Shown piece after piece: positions 26,040 to 38,500 of a stretch of 64,000 nt of DNA. Source of the DNA: Cristatella mucedo. Its lineage: Eukaryota; Bryozoa; Phylactolaemata; Cristatellidae. The notes below the pieces were generated by a model that saw only the letters and a list, made by a program, of their open reading frames with translations, was not told where the DNA came from and did not search any database. How positions within the stretch are numbered: the first letter of the stretch is position 1; each line of letters begins with the position of its first letter. Both the position numbers and the translations under genes were made by a program. The stretch covers positions 7,363,501-7,427,500 of the forward strand of contig WPIO01000010.1 of NCBI GenBank assembly GCA_009760855.2, given 5' to 3'.

Positions 26040-28340
26040 TGTCCGACAGTAGTAGGAGTTATCCCTCAAAATGGCCGCCAATAGGGGAGTTGTCCCTCCA
26101 AAGCATGTGTAAAAAAACTGATTGGCATGAAAACTGGCACGAAGAACACTGGTAGCATTAGCTATCGTTTGATATAATATGCCTGATGTTTTAACCTTCA
26201 GATGACCTTTAAAAGTTCAAGGTCACGTATAGCACTGCTGGTAAAAGGCAGCTCCTCAGTTTTCCGATCAAAAAAATGTTTTTGTAGAAATACAGCAAAC
26301 AACTCAAAAAATGCAAGACATTCCACTGGACACTCTCCCCCCACAAAAAACTTTAAAAAAAAATTTGATATCTCAAAACTGTTGACTGTCATCACGAACA
26401 CAGACCACGGACACTTTGTTACAGGCACATTATATGCATACACACCAATCATGCATACATGAACAGGTGGGGAGTGTGGAGACAGGTGAGCTCCACCTAT
26501 ATTCCAAGTTTCACACAGATCGGCCTAGTATCGACCAAGTTGTACAATGTACCAGGTACCAAGTACTACTGCTGTGACAGCACTCAGAGAAGCCAACTTA
26601 AGGTGCCACAGCATGCAGGTGACATGGAATAACAAGTGTTACTTTATTTGTCGCCATACAACATCAAAACACATACTTGAGAGCATGCACTTCAAATTTC
26701 ACGTTGATTGGGTCACAAGTAGCCTACCTGTGACATTTTTACGCCATGTGAGTGAAAGGATGACAAAGGCTTAGCACGACAAACACAGCCAGTTTTGACC
26801 AAAACAAGTCTATCTACTGAGGTCCAATATGCATGCGAGAAGGCTGGAATGATTCTATAACTACAATCAATCGTATATTCCAAAGTTTTAAGGTTATCGG
26901 ATCATTATTTTAGGAGATATGACATAAATGACAGCAGGCATTGGACTTTCGTTTGCAGATAAACTTGAGAACTCCAAGCTATAACCAAGAGGCAGCACTA
27001 GGAAACGCTATAATCGCACAAACATTCAATATTATTCAACATTCAACATATTCAATAAATAGATAAATATAGATCTTAGGAATAGGTCAACCTAACAAGA
27101 TCCTTATACAGCCTAAGCAGATCATATCCGCGATAGGTCTCATACCTCAGGCCGGCAATCCAGGCTACAGCCGGGCGGCTCACCGGCATTCGCCAATACA
27201 AATATCTAACTAGTAACGACATAAATGAGAACTTGAAATCACCTAAATTTCCTTGAATAGAAATGAATCAACATTTTCAAACTGGCTTCCAGTAAACGAC
27301 GTGCTAGTTCCATCCAAGTCACCACGCTGACCGGCCGCCGAACCATGGACCACTTGCGGCCGTCGCCTCGTGCGTCGTGGCGGCTACAGGAACGGGATCA
27401 GCTGTCCCAGGACTCATGCGGTGCCGTGGTAATGGACTCCTTAGTTACGGCGGCCCCGGCAGCAACAAATTCTCAATACATTATCCCTAATGTTCGTCTA
27501 CTCGCCGAATGACAGTCACTTCCGGTTTGTGATCCGATGTAAACATACCAATGTAAACAGGTTTCTGCCAAGTAAATAAGGAGTGGGTCTTGGAATGCCG
27601 TTTACCGCCAGTTGCTATGGGCGGGGCGGGGAAGCAGAGGCGGGACTAGGCACCCTGCTGATAGGGGGTTTACTCTTTTATGATCTTGTTATACTACCAG
27701 TCGGACGTATGATCTCGAGGGGCGTGTCATTTCCGGGAAATTTTTACGTTTGATAATTTTCAAAAGTCATTTTTTGAGGGTCCGTTTAGGGCTGAGTAGC
27801 TTATAGTCGCAGAGTTCACCAGGAAAACGCAGTTCCGGCTCAGTTATTTGTCAAAGAAAGTTATTTTGTTGAGCTCAATGTACGACTTCTGGTTTAAATA
27901 GGTCTTACAAAATAATTTTATTGACCATGTTCCAGTCATCTTACAACCACCAAAATTTGAGCTTGCATTTATAACTAGTTTATCTTTAATACGCGAGTTT
28001 CGAAAACATTGACCATTTTTTGTGGACCTACCCCCCTTATTTCGGAGGATACCCCGTTAACGCTGGGTGCGCTGGCAGAATACACCGGGGTTGAAGCCCC
28101 CCTCGGTGTCTGCATTTCGTCGCTTGTGTACCGTCGCGTGCTTGCTTTCAGTGCGTCAGCTTACAGTTTGTACGAGGTATGGGTAAACAATTGGCTAGGG
28201 TCCGGCATCACCGGTACAGGGAGGTGGAGCGGTAAATAGCGTACCCCTCCACCCCCTGGTCGCGGTAACAAATGCGGGGCAGACCTCGTCGTCAGAAGCA
28301 GCCGCCCTTCGTTCCGTCGTGAACATTATAAGCAGCCCAG
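26040..28340. other. Intergenic; possible unclassified repeat at 26.1-26.95 kb
   Basis: Three similar words occur: TTCCAAGTTTCACACAGATC, CTTCAAATTTCACGTTGATT and TTCCAAAGTTTTAAGGTTAT. Such text is common in decayed repeats of marine animals, but I cannot name a family. The frame at 28009-28239 has no recognised homologue. Confidence 0.35.
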
Positions 28341-28409
28341 TGGTTCTACCACGGTTGCACCATTCCAGAACGAATATGGGGGCGGAATAACCATGTAAGA
28401 AACTTGCAC

Positions 28410-28560
28410 AGAAATTTGCGGTGTGCGGCTTCTGCTGTAATTAGCAAGGCGCCTGACAATGCGCATGCCTCACCTGTGGCCAACAGCCAAGCCACCGATG
28501 CAGCGAAGCGAAGCGTCAGGCCACTAATGCATGTTATATTTCGTGTCGCTGTTGCGATTA
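28410..28560 (-). repeat. Unclassified repeat X, copy 1 (minus)
   Basis: The reverse complement contains CATTAGTGGCC, GCCACAGGTGAGGCATG and CTAATTACAGCAGAAGCCGC, also found at 30610-30770 and partly at 29225-29300. Confidence 0.7.
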
Positions 28561-29031
28561 ATCTGGCTCTCGTATATTTGCCCCTCGAGAGGAATAAAGG
28601 AGAGTCTCGTTTACTGCACACGAGCACCCGTTATGTCTCCGTGAGATTCCCACTAGAACAGCCGCCGCTGGAGTCACTGTCATACAACAAATTCGTTCTG
28701 CTTTGTGAGCAGGTGAAGGCTTACAGCTACCGGCTCGCTGACAATTGAGAACTACTTGAACAGGCTTTTTGAACAGGAAAGCAGAAGGCAGCGTCGACAT
28801 CTAGCCAATCGGGGCAGAATCGGTTTACCTCATTTGACACTCCTAATCCTACGACAGATCTAGCTCGAACGGGCCGTCGTTATTTACTGTATACTAAGTA
28901 GTTTGAGCCTCGCACGTGGCGAGATAGTGCGAAGTGATGGACCACAGCAGCAGCGGTATAGAAATAAACATTTGAAGTAAAAAATACATGTTCTGGATTT
29001 CGGACTTGAATATATCCACAGGATATATATT

Positions 29032-29190
29032 CGGTGAGCCGTGATGGCTCGATAGCTTTCACGGCCTCAGTCTCGCGATCGTGGGTTCGAATCCTGCGAT
29101 GGTCGATCCTTAATCGCCGCTGCAAGTGGTGGTGATAGCCGTAAAGGCTCTTCTGTCGCTATACAAAAGAGACTGCTAAGTCAGTTAGTA
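29032..29190 (+). mobile_element. SINE-A
   Basis: GTGGGTTCGAATCCTGCGAT B-box region, then GTGGTGGTGATAGCCGTAAA and TCTTCTGTCGCTATACAAAA. The A-box half is shortened. Confidence 0.82.
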
Positions 29191-29224
29191 TATATGCGGG
29201 TAAATAAATCAGTAGCTAAACTAT

Positions 29225-29305
29225 CGGCCACAGATGAGGTATTTACATTAGTGTCGGGTGCTTCGCTAATTACAACAGCAGAAGCTGCAGGCGCACACAA
29301 CATCC
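29225..29305 (+). repeat. Unclassified repeat X, copy 2
   Basis: GGCCACAGATGAGGTATTTA, GTGTCGGGTGCTTCGCTAAT and AGCAGAAGCTGCAGGCGCAC match copy 3 at about 30680-30765 in the same orientation. The two copies flank the GC-rich frame. Confidence 0.75.
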
Positions 29306-29507
29306 ATTCCCGATAGAAAATATATTTCACAGTCCATCATCCTAGCAGGGGAGGGGGCGGCCCTGACGACTGGAAAGTCGTGTAGTTATTGGCTCCCCAC
29401 GGCCTCTTCTGCCAGCTCAAGCGGTGCCCTGTCCAGCGGTTTGTCGTTCGTGCTGTCAGGATATTAATTAAGCATTAACGAGCTCCGCAGCTTGGATGGA
29501 GTGCAGG

Positions 29508-30503
29508 CTACGTGACAGCCACTCGCAGAAGGCACACATCAGCTCTGCCCCTCGAGAGCAGCCAGTCGTAGATGCTGCCCACGTTTAGGCAAATGTGGAG
29601 CACCACTTCCAGTGTCAGGCGATTCTCGTAGGTTACCTTCGTTCGAGCCCCGATGGCTGGTCTCACGCACTCGTCGCCGGCCGATCCCGCCCTTCGGAAA
29701 CCACTTCGGCTCATTGTGGCCTCGCCGTCCTCGGAGTTCCACTCCACCGAGTCGATCTCTGCGCTCGGCACCGAAACGCTCGCCCAGGTGCTCTTTGCCG
29801 CCGAAACCCGAAACTCGCACGCTGCTGTGCTTCGCCGAAGAGAAGCTATCGATGGTTCGCTGGCGGGCAGCCTGCACCAGGCTGCTATCGGTTCCCCGCT
29901 GACCGCTATGTCGCGTAGCTCCTCTGTACTCTGCGCCGAGACGCTTGTGCAGGTACTCTCCACCACCAAGAAGCGGCTGAGACGTCACTCATTCGGGCAC
30001 TCTTTGTCGCCGAGATGCTCTCCGCTCTCGCTGCTGCGCTTTGCCGCAGAGACGTCGCTCGCTTGGGCCGCCTGCACCTTTTCGCAGGCAACTATCGCCT
30101 CGCCGCTGGAAGCTGTCACATGCTGCACCTCCTTCGTCTCCGGCTGCTGCCGCTGCACACTTACGTTGTTCGGGCGCTCTTCGGCTTTTGTGGCTTCTAT
30201 ATCGGAAGCGGTTCCATACCCGCTTCCTCTACCGGTATCGCCCTCGGATAGCTGTGGCAGCTCAATGAGTTCCGCTCCTCTGTCTGGCTCTTTCGGGCAG
30301 ACAGACGGTGGAATCGACGGGCGATGAAGCTGGCTCGTCGCCTAGCTGTGCCCCGTCTCGGCTCCGGCGAGCTGCTCACGCTCCAGCCGAAACCTGGCGG
30401 CCTCAAGCTCGGCCTCCCCATCCGTCAACCACGACAAGATTAGAATTAACTCGATTCGTAGCTTGTGGTAATCTTGATTTACGTCGGCCGGCTGATCACC
30501 CAT
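29508..30503 (-). pseudogene. Unclassified GC-rich reading frame with two in-frame stops
   Basis: One minus-strand frame from an ATG at 30503 to a stop at 29508 holds 332 codons, interrupted only by TAG at 30342-30344 and TGA at 29985-29987. It begins MGDQPADVNQDYHKLRIELI, then a charged helical stretch (GEAELEAARFRLEREQLAGA) that could form a coiled coil. The rest is rich in S, A and E, with partly repeated words (VSAAKRSSESGEHL, VSAAKSTWASVSV, TSVSAQSTEEL). I recognise no family. Direct repeats flank the block, so a decayed mobile-element protein is one explanation. A plus-strand frame (29653-30327, 224 codons without a stop) overlaps it, so the coding strand is not certain. Confidence 0.35.
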
Positions 30504-30537
30504 ACCGTGGATCGCGTTATCACCCAGACACACTGGC

Positions 30538-30577
30538 ATATATATATATATATATATATTATAATATATAATATATA
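30538..30577. repeat. (TA)n microsatellite
   Basis: About ten TA units followed by AT-rich imperfect repeats. Confidence 0.9.
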
Positions 30578-30609
30578 ACGGGCACATACATGAGAGCTCG
30601 TTCAATCGC

Positions 30610-30775
30610 AGCAGACGATACGAAATACAACCTGCATTAGTGGCCCGATGCTGCGCTGCTTCAATAGCTTACCTATTGGCCAGAGGTGAGGCATGTACAT
30701 TAGTGTCAGGCACTTCTCTAATTACAACAGCAGAAGCCGCAGGCGCACACAACACCGCTAGTATATATGCGGGTA
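30610..30775 (+). repeat. Unclassified repeat X, copy 3
   Basis: GCATTAGTGGCCCGATGCTG, GCCAGAGGTGAGGCATG and AGCAGAAGCCGCAGGCGCAC repeat copy 1 (inverted) and copy 2 (direct). It ends 116 bases before the INTS10 start codon. Confidence 0.75.
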
Positions 30776-30890
30776 AATCTAGGATCAAGATTATCGGCAC
30801 TACCGTATCCGCCATTGTAACGGCCATGACCCGGCCGCCTCATTTGTAGTTCCTCGTGCTAGGCTTCCGCTGTGGCCTTGCGTTGCTGCT
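30776..30890 (+). promoter_or_regulatory. Probable INTS10 promoter / 5' UTR
   Basis: The 115 bases before the INTS10 ATG include CCGCCATTGTAACGGCCATG and a GGCCGCCTCA stretch. GCCAT words are known in TATA-less housekeeping promoters (YY1-type sites). No TATA box was seen. The start site cannot be placed. Confidence 0.35.
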
Positions 30891-31037
30891 ATGGCAAGTC
30901 ATCCCGCTGGCGGTGCTGACTCTGAAGAAAATTGGATTCTGTCACTCGCAGAGTCTGCCCTCAAGGGTAACCAGCACGAAGCTCGTGCATGGCTTCTGAC
31001 TGCAAGATCACTGTACAAAAACAGTTTTAAGATACAG
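30891..31037 (+). CDS. INTS10: INTS10 exon 1 (residues 1-49)
   Basis: Starts MASHPAGGADSEENWILSLA and ends ARAWLLTARSLYKNSFKIQ, against human KAWLITARSLYPADFNIQ. Donor GTTTGC. The ATG is the first in frame with the conserved part. Confidence 0.93.
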
Positions 31038-34000
31038 GTTTGCCTGCTTTCCTGCTTTCCCGCTCGCTTCATCGGAGTGTCGAGGCTCCCTGGTGGAACT
31101 GAGCCGATATTGCCCCTAAGTTCTGCTAGTGTTAGCATAGAACATTCACGGTCTATGCATGTAATGATTAACTGTATGGTCGTGGCTAATGATAGGAATG
31201 CAGTAGTCGGATGGTGCGATTCTACCCTATGAGATCAATGGGCTTTGCTGCGTCCAACGTTGTGAGCAAGACAGTAAACGAAAAGGTTGCTCCACATTTC
31301 CCCTTAAGATATGCGAAACATTTTTGACGCGCTACTTCATTTCGCGCGCCAGCAGAATGTTAGTATCCGGCACCATCAAGTACTATGCCGATACTGAGCA
31401 GGCAATGTCATTGCAGCTTGAGAATATGAACAACAAGAAAAAAGTAAGGAGGAAACGTTCATGTGAGCTATGTCGAGAAATGCTTACCGCGGACAATAAG
31501 GGCCGGTACTCCGAAATGGTTTCTTAGAATATACTTTACTGAGGATCTCCGATCGAGCCGGGCATGTGGAGTGCAGCGGCCTTGAAAGGGATCATTGATC
31601 ACATTGTGCACACGCGCTGATCGAATCACAAATAAATATTGGGAGTATCATCGTCACTCAATTGCTTTTGTGTTAGTCTTCGAAGGTTATAATCTTATAT
31701 GAGCGGATGTTTTTTGTAGTATGAACTATATCAACTGGAGAAAACCTCTCGTAATCTTAAGGATGCAGCCCATCTGCTGAACGACATGTATGTTGACAAG
31801 TTTATTTCAGGGCGGGTGTGCATGTTGTTCTGCCACACCGTTTCTATTTCTGTACATTGTGAAGACTTTTGCATTGCGTATGCATCCTTAATGTCCAAAG
31901 GTTCTAGACTCTAGGTCTGGAGTTTTATTTTATTGTGCCGTTCTTAGAGGTGTAGTAAATATTGCCCCACTTTCTTAGCTCCAGTTTTTGTGTTTGCTCA
32001 CCCTGGTGTGTGTGTGTGTTGTGTTATATGTATGTTTTTATGCATGTTTGTATGCTTTGTGTGCATGACTAGATGTGCGTTTGTGTATGTGTGTGTATAC
32101 GTGTGTGTGTGTGTGTGTGTGTGTGCACGCTCGAGTGGGTGCTTGTGTGGGTGTTCATGTTTGTGTGTCTGCTGCGAGCATGCTTGATGTGCTGTGTGTT
32201 GGTTTGTGTGAGTTCCCTGAAGCTCTTTCAGCTCAGTTTCTAGATAGGGAGTGGTAGCAATGCTGTAGTGTCCTTCGGCACCAATAATAGAGTCCACCTG
32301 TTTACCACACGTTGCATTGAGGGAGGGCAGACATATCCTATACTGCTACAGTTGGAGTAACTTGACGATCATTAAGATTTGCTACTCACCCAAAGCATGC
32401 TGCTGGACTAGGAGATTTAGCTCTTCTTATAGGTGCTGTTAAGCGACTGTCAGCGTGTGGTCGGAATTTAGGTGTCATCTTTGATAACTGCCTGAATTTT
32501 GAAGGTTTCACTAAGAAGACTGCCTCGACTGCTAGCTATAACGTCCTATCTCTATCTAAGATTAAGGACTGTCTAACATGCTGGCTTGCAAAAAAATTAC
32601 CTAGCTCCCTGTTACTTTCTCGGCTAGATTATCGCAATTCCGTTTTGATTGGGTTACAGAAAAAGCCACGGGCCACTGCAGCTGGTAATGAATATGGCTG
32701 AAAGGTTAGTTAATAAATCAGAGATTTGACCGTAGGTCTCCTTTGCTGAATGAGCTTCGATGGCTCCCGGTTGATTAATGAATACTGAGTACAATTATTC
32801 CGTTGACCAACAAGGCCTGCCACAGCTTGGCTCCTCCATATCAAGCTGAACTGCTGAAGCAGTTTCAGCCTTCTCATGCCTTCGGGTTTTCTATGGAAAA
32901 TAAATTAGCAATTCTATTCCTCCACTTAAAGACAGTTGGCAAGAGAAGCTTTTGCTATGCAAGTCCTAGACTTCCACAATTCTTACGCAACGACATCAAC
33001 ACTCCTGCTGCCGACTGTGGCACATCCTCTCAAGCCATCCTGAGCTGCTACTTCCATGCTACTCACTACCTCAACTGCCCTCCTGACGCAGCTATGCTTC
33101 TCACTTTCTCCTTGTTTAGTGAGCTGAAGTCTGTTGGCTACCGCATGCATACTGAAAGCGGCTTAGCCTTTGAGTGTGTTACAGAAAATCCTCCTTCGTT
33201 GTAACACCCCCGCAAGTCTTGGTGGTGTTGTGAGTTGCAGACGGAGATACATTAGGCACACAATGCTGATGCATGTCTTGGCTTGCCTTGGGGATATTCC
33301 TATTTGCGAAACTGATGCAAACAGACTGTTTGAAAGTACTTTGTGGTTGTCATTCCATTTATAATATCACAATCGGGTATGTTAGGGAGGACTAGGTTGC
33401 ATAGTCGGCAAGATTTTGACAAATCCTATGGAATCTTCAGAGCTACCAAAACGACACCGCTGCGGTGATTCAGTAAGTCTTTTTTCCTCAGAAGCATCGA
33501 CGAGTTTTCTTGGTGTCCTTTGCTCAATATTCCCAGATAAACGTTGACTTAATCATAGGACGAAGTACTGCATGATTCTAACACATTATTGGTTGTCTTG
33601 TGTATCACAGGTTTGTATTTCCTTCATTATTATCCAGCGTTCTTAAAAATGGCTTATAATAAGATATTCTATTTTATTAGTTGACATTCTCTTGGCAAAC
33701 CGCTTTAGTCGGATTTCCAGAGACTCCGTTTAGCTGCAGGTCTGCTGCACGTGCACAGTGACATCCTTGCTCCAGAACAGCGCTAGAATAGAACTAGCAT
33801 AGGGTGACTCCATTCACGATTCTAGATCTCTCGGCTGCTTTCGACACTTTGGACCTAGAAATAGTGAGAGGAAGGCTAGCTTCTACCGTTTGGTTCCATG
33901 GCCATTTACTGAACAGGTTTAAGGTCGTTGTTTTGGAGAGCAGTCCGAGGATTGCCTGTTGTAGCAAAGACTCTGATAGCCATCAGGGACATTTGGCATT

Positions 34001-35488
34001 CCCTGGCACAACCCCCTCCTGCTTGGCCCACGACGGTTTTGGATTCATTCGACCCGGAGAAGAATTATACGTTCACACGATACTAAATATCATTCTATGA
34101 TAGCAGTACACCATCTCACCATTGATCCTAACGATCCTTACACAGCCATGCAACACCGTCTCTCCGACTTTAGTTCCTGGGTGTCGTTAAATATCTTGAA
34201 GCTAAATGATGACAAAGCTAAACTTCTTTTGATAGGGGCCAAACTTGATGACCAAGGTCTTTGGCTTTCGACCGTGCATTGATAAGTTTCCAATTGCACC
34301 TTCAGAATTCGTTTGTTTTGACTTTGACCTTAATCTCGAGTGTTTAACCGATGACGTGGCCCACTTTTTTTTTTATTGTATTATAACGTTCCCACTATCA
34401 GGGACTATGGGAGCAATAGAACACCTGGTACAAGCACTTGTTACATCAGAACTAGACTACCATAGTTTTCTACTTGGTAGGGTGCCTAACTGATGCATGA
34501 GGCCTCTGCAGGTATTTTTTAATCAGTTGGCTCGGCTCGTTGACCAACGAAGCAAGTGTGAATAGGAACAACGTTGCTGAAGGATCTTTACTGGCTTCTG
34601 ATAGAACAGCAATTCAGGTCAGGGCACTTTTGCTATATGCATTTCTCATAGGTCAGGCTTCATCCTACCTTTGTGGCTTGGTATAGGACTACTAGCTAAC
34701 TGGTCCTATCGGATCCTTCAGGTTAAACAACTTAGCAGTTTCAGATAGCTATCGTTTGCCTCCAGGGCTTCTGTGCTCTGGAACTCGTTGCCTGAGCATG
34801 TGCAGCAGGCTAGTTCCCTGCAGACCATCGACTAGCATTCTAGGACTGGCTCGCCGTGTGAGGGGCTACCGTATGCATCTCGTGGTGGCCGGAGGCTCTT
34901 CATTTCTCTGCTCGGCCCATTGTCAGCACTATGGTTAATCGACGTGCTTGGATTCAGAGTCGACAGAATGGGCTCCGAGGGCAGCTGCTTATGGGCCATT
35001 AAACGGCTTAAGGTTTGCAAGTGATAAGTTGAAAGTGGGCCTGCTCAGTCAACCTCCTTCTCTGCATGCAGATGCTGCCCGCATTTAGCAACTCGGCTGG
35101 TCTGTCGTCGACTGCATAGCTGCCGCATCACACCACTTCAGTGTGAGCTTCGCTGAGTCCCTATTAATTATCGAATCGACTTCAGGCCACGCCGGCAGGT
35201 GGTACGGTGGAAGCACTAGCACTAAGGATTATCATTACCGACTTTAAATTGGACATGCATGTCTTTTTGTGCCCAGAACATTCTATGCCCACTAAGTTTA
35301 CTTGAAGCACTTACATAGCAGTTTCTCACCTGCTAGTTACAGTGAAGGAAGCAGTTTGCAATGGCATGGCTTGCAGTGTGCTTGGCAGTAACCGAATCTA
35401 GAACAGCTGCATATCATGTTAAACTGGCATGCATAGAGTTAGTTATTTTCAATATGCAGAACGTCCGAAAGTCATTGCCGTAGACGGG

Positions 35489-35519
<31 letters not shown>

Positions 35520-38500
35520 GAGCGTTTTCAGGCCAGTGTGAGCTATTGAGGCTCCGTTCTTCTTGTTTTTCAACACAATGAGCAAATATTTGCTATAAGT
35601 GACCTATATGTCACAGTCGACTTCCGGTGTACTGCCCAAATTAATGTGTATCTTCATTTTGTAAGTAGTTACCAAACTATAGACCATTATGCATACTAGT
35701 TAGCTCCACACTTTATGACTCAACTGCTATTTCTGGGTTAATGTTTGTACAATACTGTCATCGTTTCTGGATTCAAGAGTAATGTAAAACTGACACTCAT
35801 TGATAAATCTCTGTCTCAACGTTGTCCTAACGTGGCTTAACTCAATGCTATCCTTTTCTGCAGGTTGCAGCGTTTTGTCAGTGAACCGGGATTATGGGAC
35901 GAAATACAGCTGCTAACTGATGCCTTACAAAGCAATCGAATTGACGATAAGACACAGCTGTTAATTGGTATAAGCACATTTTTACTCCTCACCACATTGT
36001 TTACACCTTCCTGGTGAATGTCTGTATATGGTATTGCTGCTACTCGCGCCAGTGAAGCATGCTGGGTAGCTGACGATGATCTGGTGCGGTCATTTGCTGA
36101 TGTCAGATACTTAAATAATGAATGAGAGCACTTGCTGCATATAATTTGCAAGTGGGAAAGAATGGCTAGAAATAAAAGACAGCCTATCGTGCGCTATCTT
36201 GTATCAAAGCTGGTTCTTTTCTCACGGGTCCCCCCCTGGGTATTTTGTACGCTCACTTGTTGTTATCTCTTGTAATTGGGGCAATCAACCCCACAGACGC
36301 CCGAGCTATTTGCTTTGGTGGTGATCGTGGCTAGTTTTGTGGAATCTCAAAATGATTGTAAGGAGTGAGAGATAGCAAGAGGTTCACATATGGAGATATA
36401 CAATGCTTCGACGAGCTATATCTATACCTTTGTGCCAATAAGGTCGGAGATAACCAATTCGGTGCTACCGAGGAAAAGCATTGTTTTGCTGGCATGCAAC
36501 TACAATTTTTTTATGTGGGGTGAAGCTATCAGAACTGCTAAGACATATCCTCCTGGACCACCGATAGCTTTTACCGGTTTGTTAATTGGTCGGAAATTGG
36601 TCAACCACAATGGGATTTGGAAGTCATCATGCTTCTAATTGCTCTTACATTGCTTGCTTCTTGTTTATCATTGTAACGACTGATCGTTAGCTTGCTGCAC
36701 TTTGCACAATACTGACTAATCTATACAAAACTGAAAATAGTCCAAATTAACTTGATTGCTCATGATAGATACTTCATATTCCATCATGCTTTTGACTGTT
36801 TACTGCAGAGTAACTCCAGATTGGCATAGATATATGAACTCTGGAGATTTCTAATAAGTCATTAGCCTAATTAAACATAAGATAACTTTACACCGCCCAG
36901 CAAGCTCCTTACTAATGCGTCGGTAAGTGAATTTGTGCTAGTATTTTTTTCGGTGGCTAAGCTTATTCAGGTTGACATGTATTTAGATATTCTGTATAAT
37001 CATGTTTGTTATTTGCTATTTATTTGATCTCCTGTGAGATGCTACTCAGTAGTTTCTATATAGACTTCATAGGCCAGCAGCATGGTACTTGCCTCATTTC
37101 TCAAACAGTATTACTTAAAGGTCATGGCAGCTGCATGCTATGGCAGTACATTGGATGTGTCAGTACTACCACAAGTTTTTTATGCTAATGTTGTAGACTT
37201 ATTTGGCCTTTTACCTCTGGACACTCAGTATAAAGTGTTAACCAAAGTTGCCGATAGCAAGTCAGACGTCATTACCCGAGCAGGCCTTTTGATCGTGTTT
37301 CTAAAGAGGTTCCCGTCATCAATCCCAGAATTTGCGGTAGGCCATCAGCTCTTTACTTCGGAGTACTTGTAATCCTACATGTTTATCCCGATTATTTAAT
37401 GTCATGGTGGGATAAGATAGCATGCTTTTAGATTTTGGCTGCTAAGCAGTATCACATTTAGGCAACTGACCTCCAGTGCATTGTCTTGATAGATGCTTTT
37501 GTTCACTGTTTTGTGATTTTTGTTTTGCCAGTGTATCCGGAGGTCATTCTGCTTGACATCTTGTTATCATCTATCAAAGCAGAGCAGGCTGTGTTAACCA
37601 AAGCCTTAAGCTGATACTAGAGATGCTGATTGCTAAACAAAGCCTTAAGCTGATTCTGGAGGTGCTGAATGCTTAGCAAAACCTTAGTCTGATGCTGGAG
37701 AGCTGATGGCTAAGCAAAGCCTTAAGCTGATGGTGGAGACAGAATGTTCAAGACCTCACCCGAGGTCTTGCTAGCTGCAAACTACCTCGCCACTGCATTT
37801 GTTTGGAGCAGTGTTTTGTCGCTTGCTGCATGATCCTAGTGCATGTGCTGCTGGCTACCTCAAGAAACCGATTCATTTGAACTCCATATCGAGCTTAGTC
37901 AGCGACTGTAAGGCATGGTCAATAACTGTTACCATTCTTGTTACTTAATTGCTCAGCAGTGCATTCAGTGGATCTATGATCAACATGTGAAGTATTCTTT
38001 AGTGCCCATAGACCCAGTAAGCCTCCATTGTATCTTTTAATGTTAAGAGGCATTTCTACTATCCCACTTTATTGTATATTGGTTTAGAGCTCTGGAAGTA
38101 ATTCTGCTCTATAGTATTATTAAAGACAGTGTACGAACTTTCTACAAGATATCGATTTCCTTTCACACACAGCTGAGACCATGAAGTTGCTGTCACCATA
38201 CTCTAGCATACGTGTGCAAGATTAAAGTATCTACGTTTTGGGCAAATTTAAAGTTTCTCGGGGACCAGCTTATCGAAGAGGAAGAGGAAGAGACAGTGAA
38301 TCCTTAGCATAGGAATCCACAACACTAATGACCGATTGCAACGGTATGAAATCGCAGCATGGGGCCTATAGCTGAAACATATCCGAAGATTAAAGCTCAC
38401 TTAATGAGCTGTAATCCTTTGGAAGTTGGTACATGTAACAGAAAATCTTGCCTTGTTTTACCTTAAAGGCAAGCACGAGTTTGGTAGTTTGCAGTGTATT

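Noticed and set aside
29653..30327. 224-codon plus-strand frame as a gene
   Set aside because: It lies opposite a minus frame with better protein character, in GC-rich DNA where stops are rare; no similarity recognised. Kept only as part of the unclassified block.
31990..32297. Frames over the TG region at 32 kb
   Set aside because: C/V and H/T runs from a TG repeat within INTS10 intron 2.
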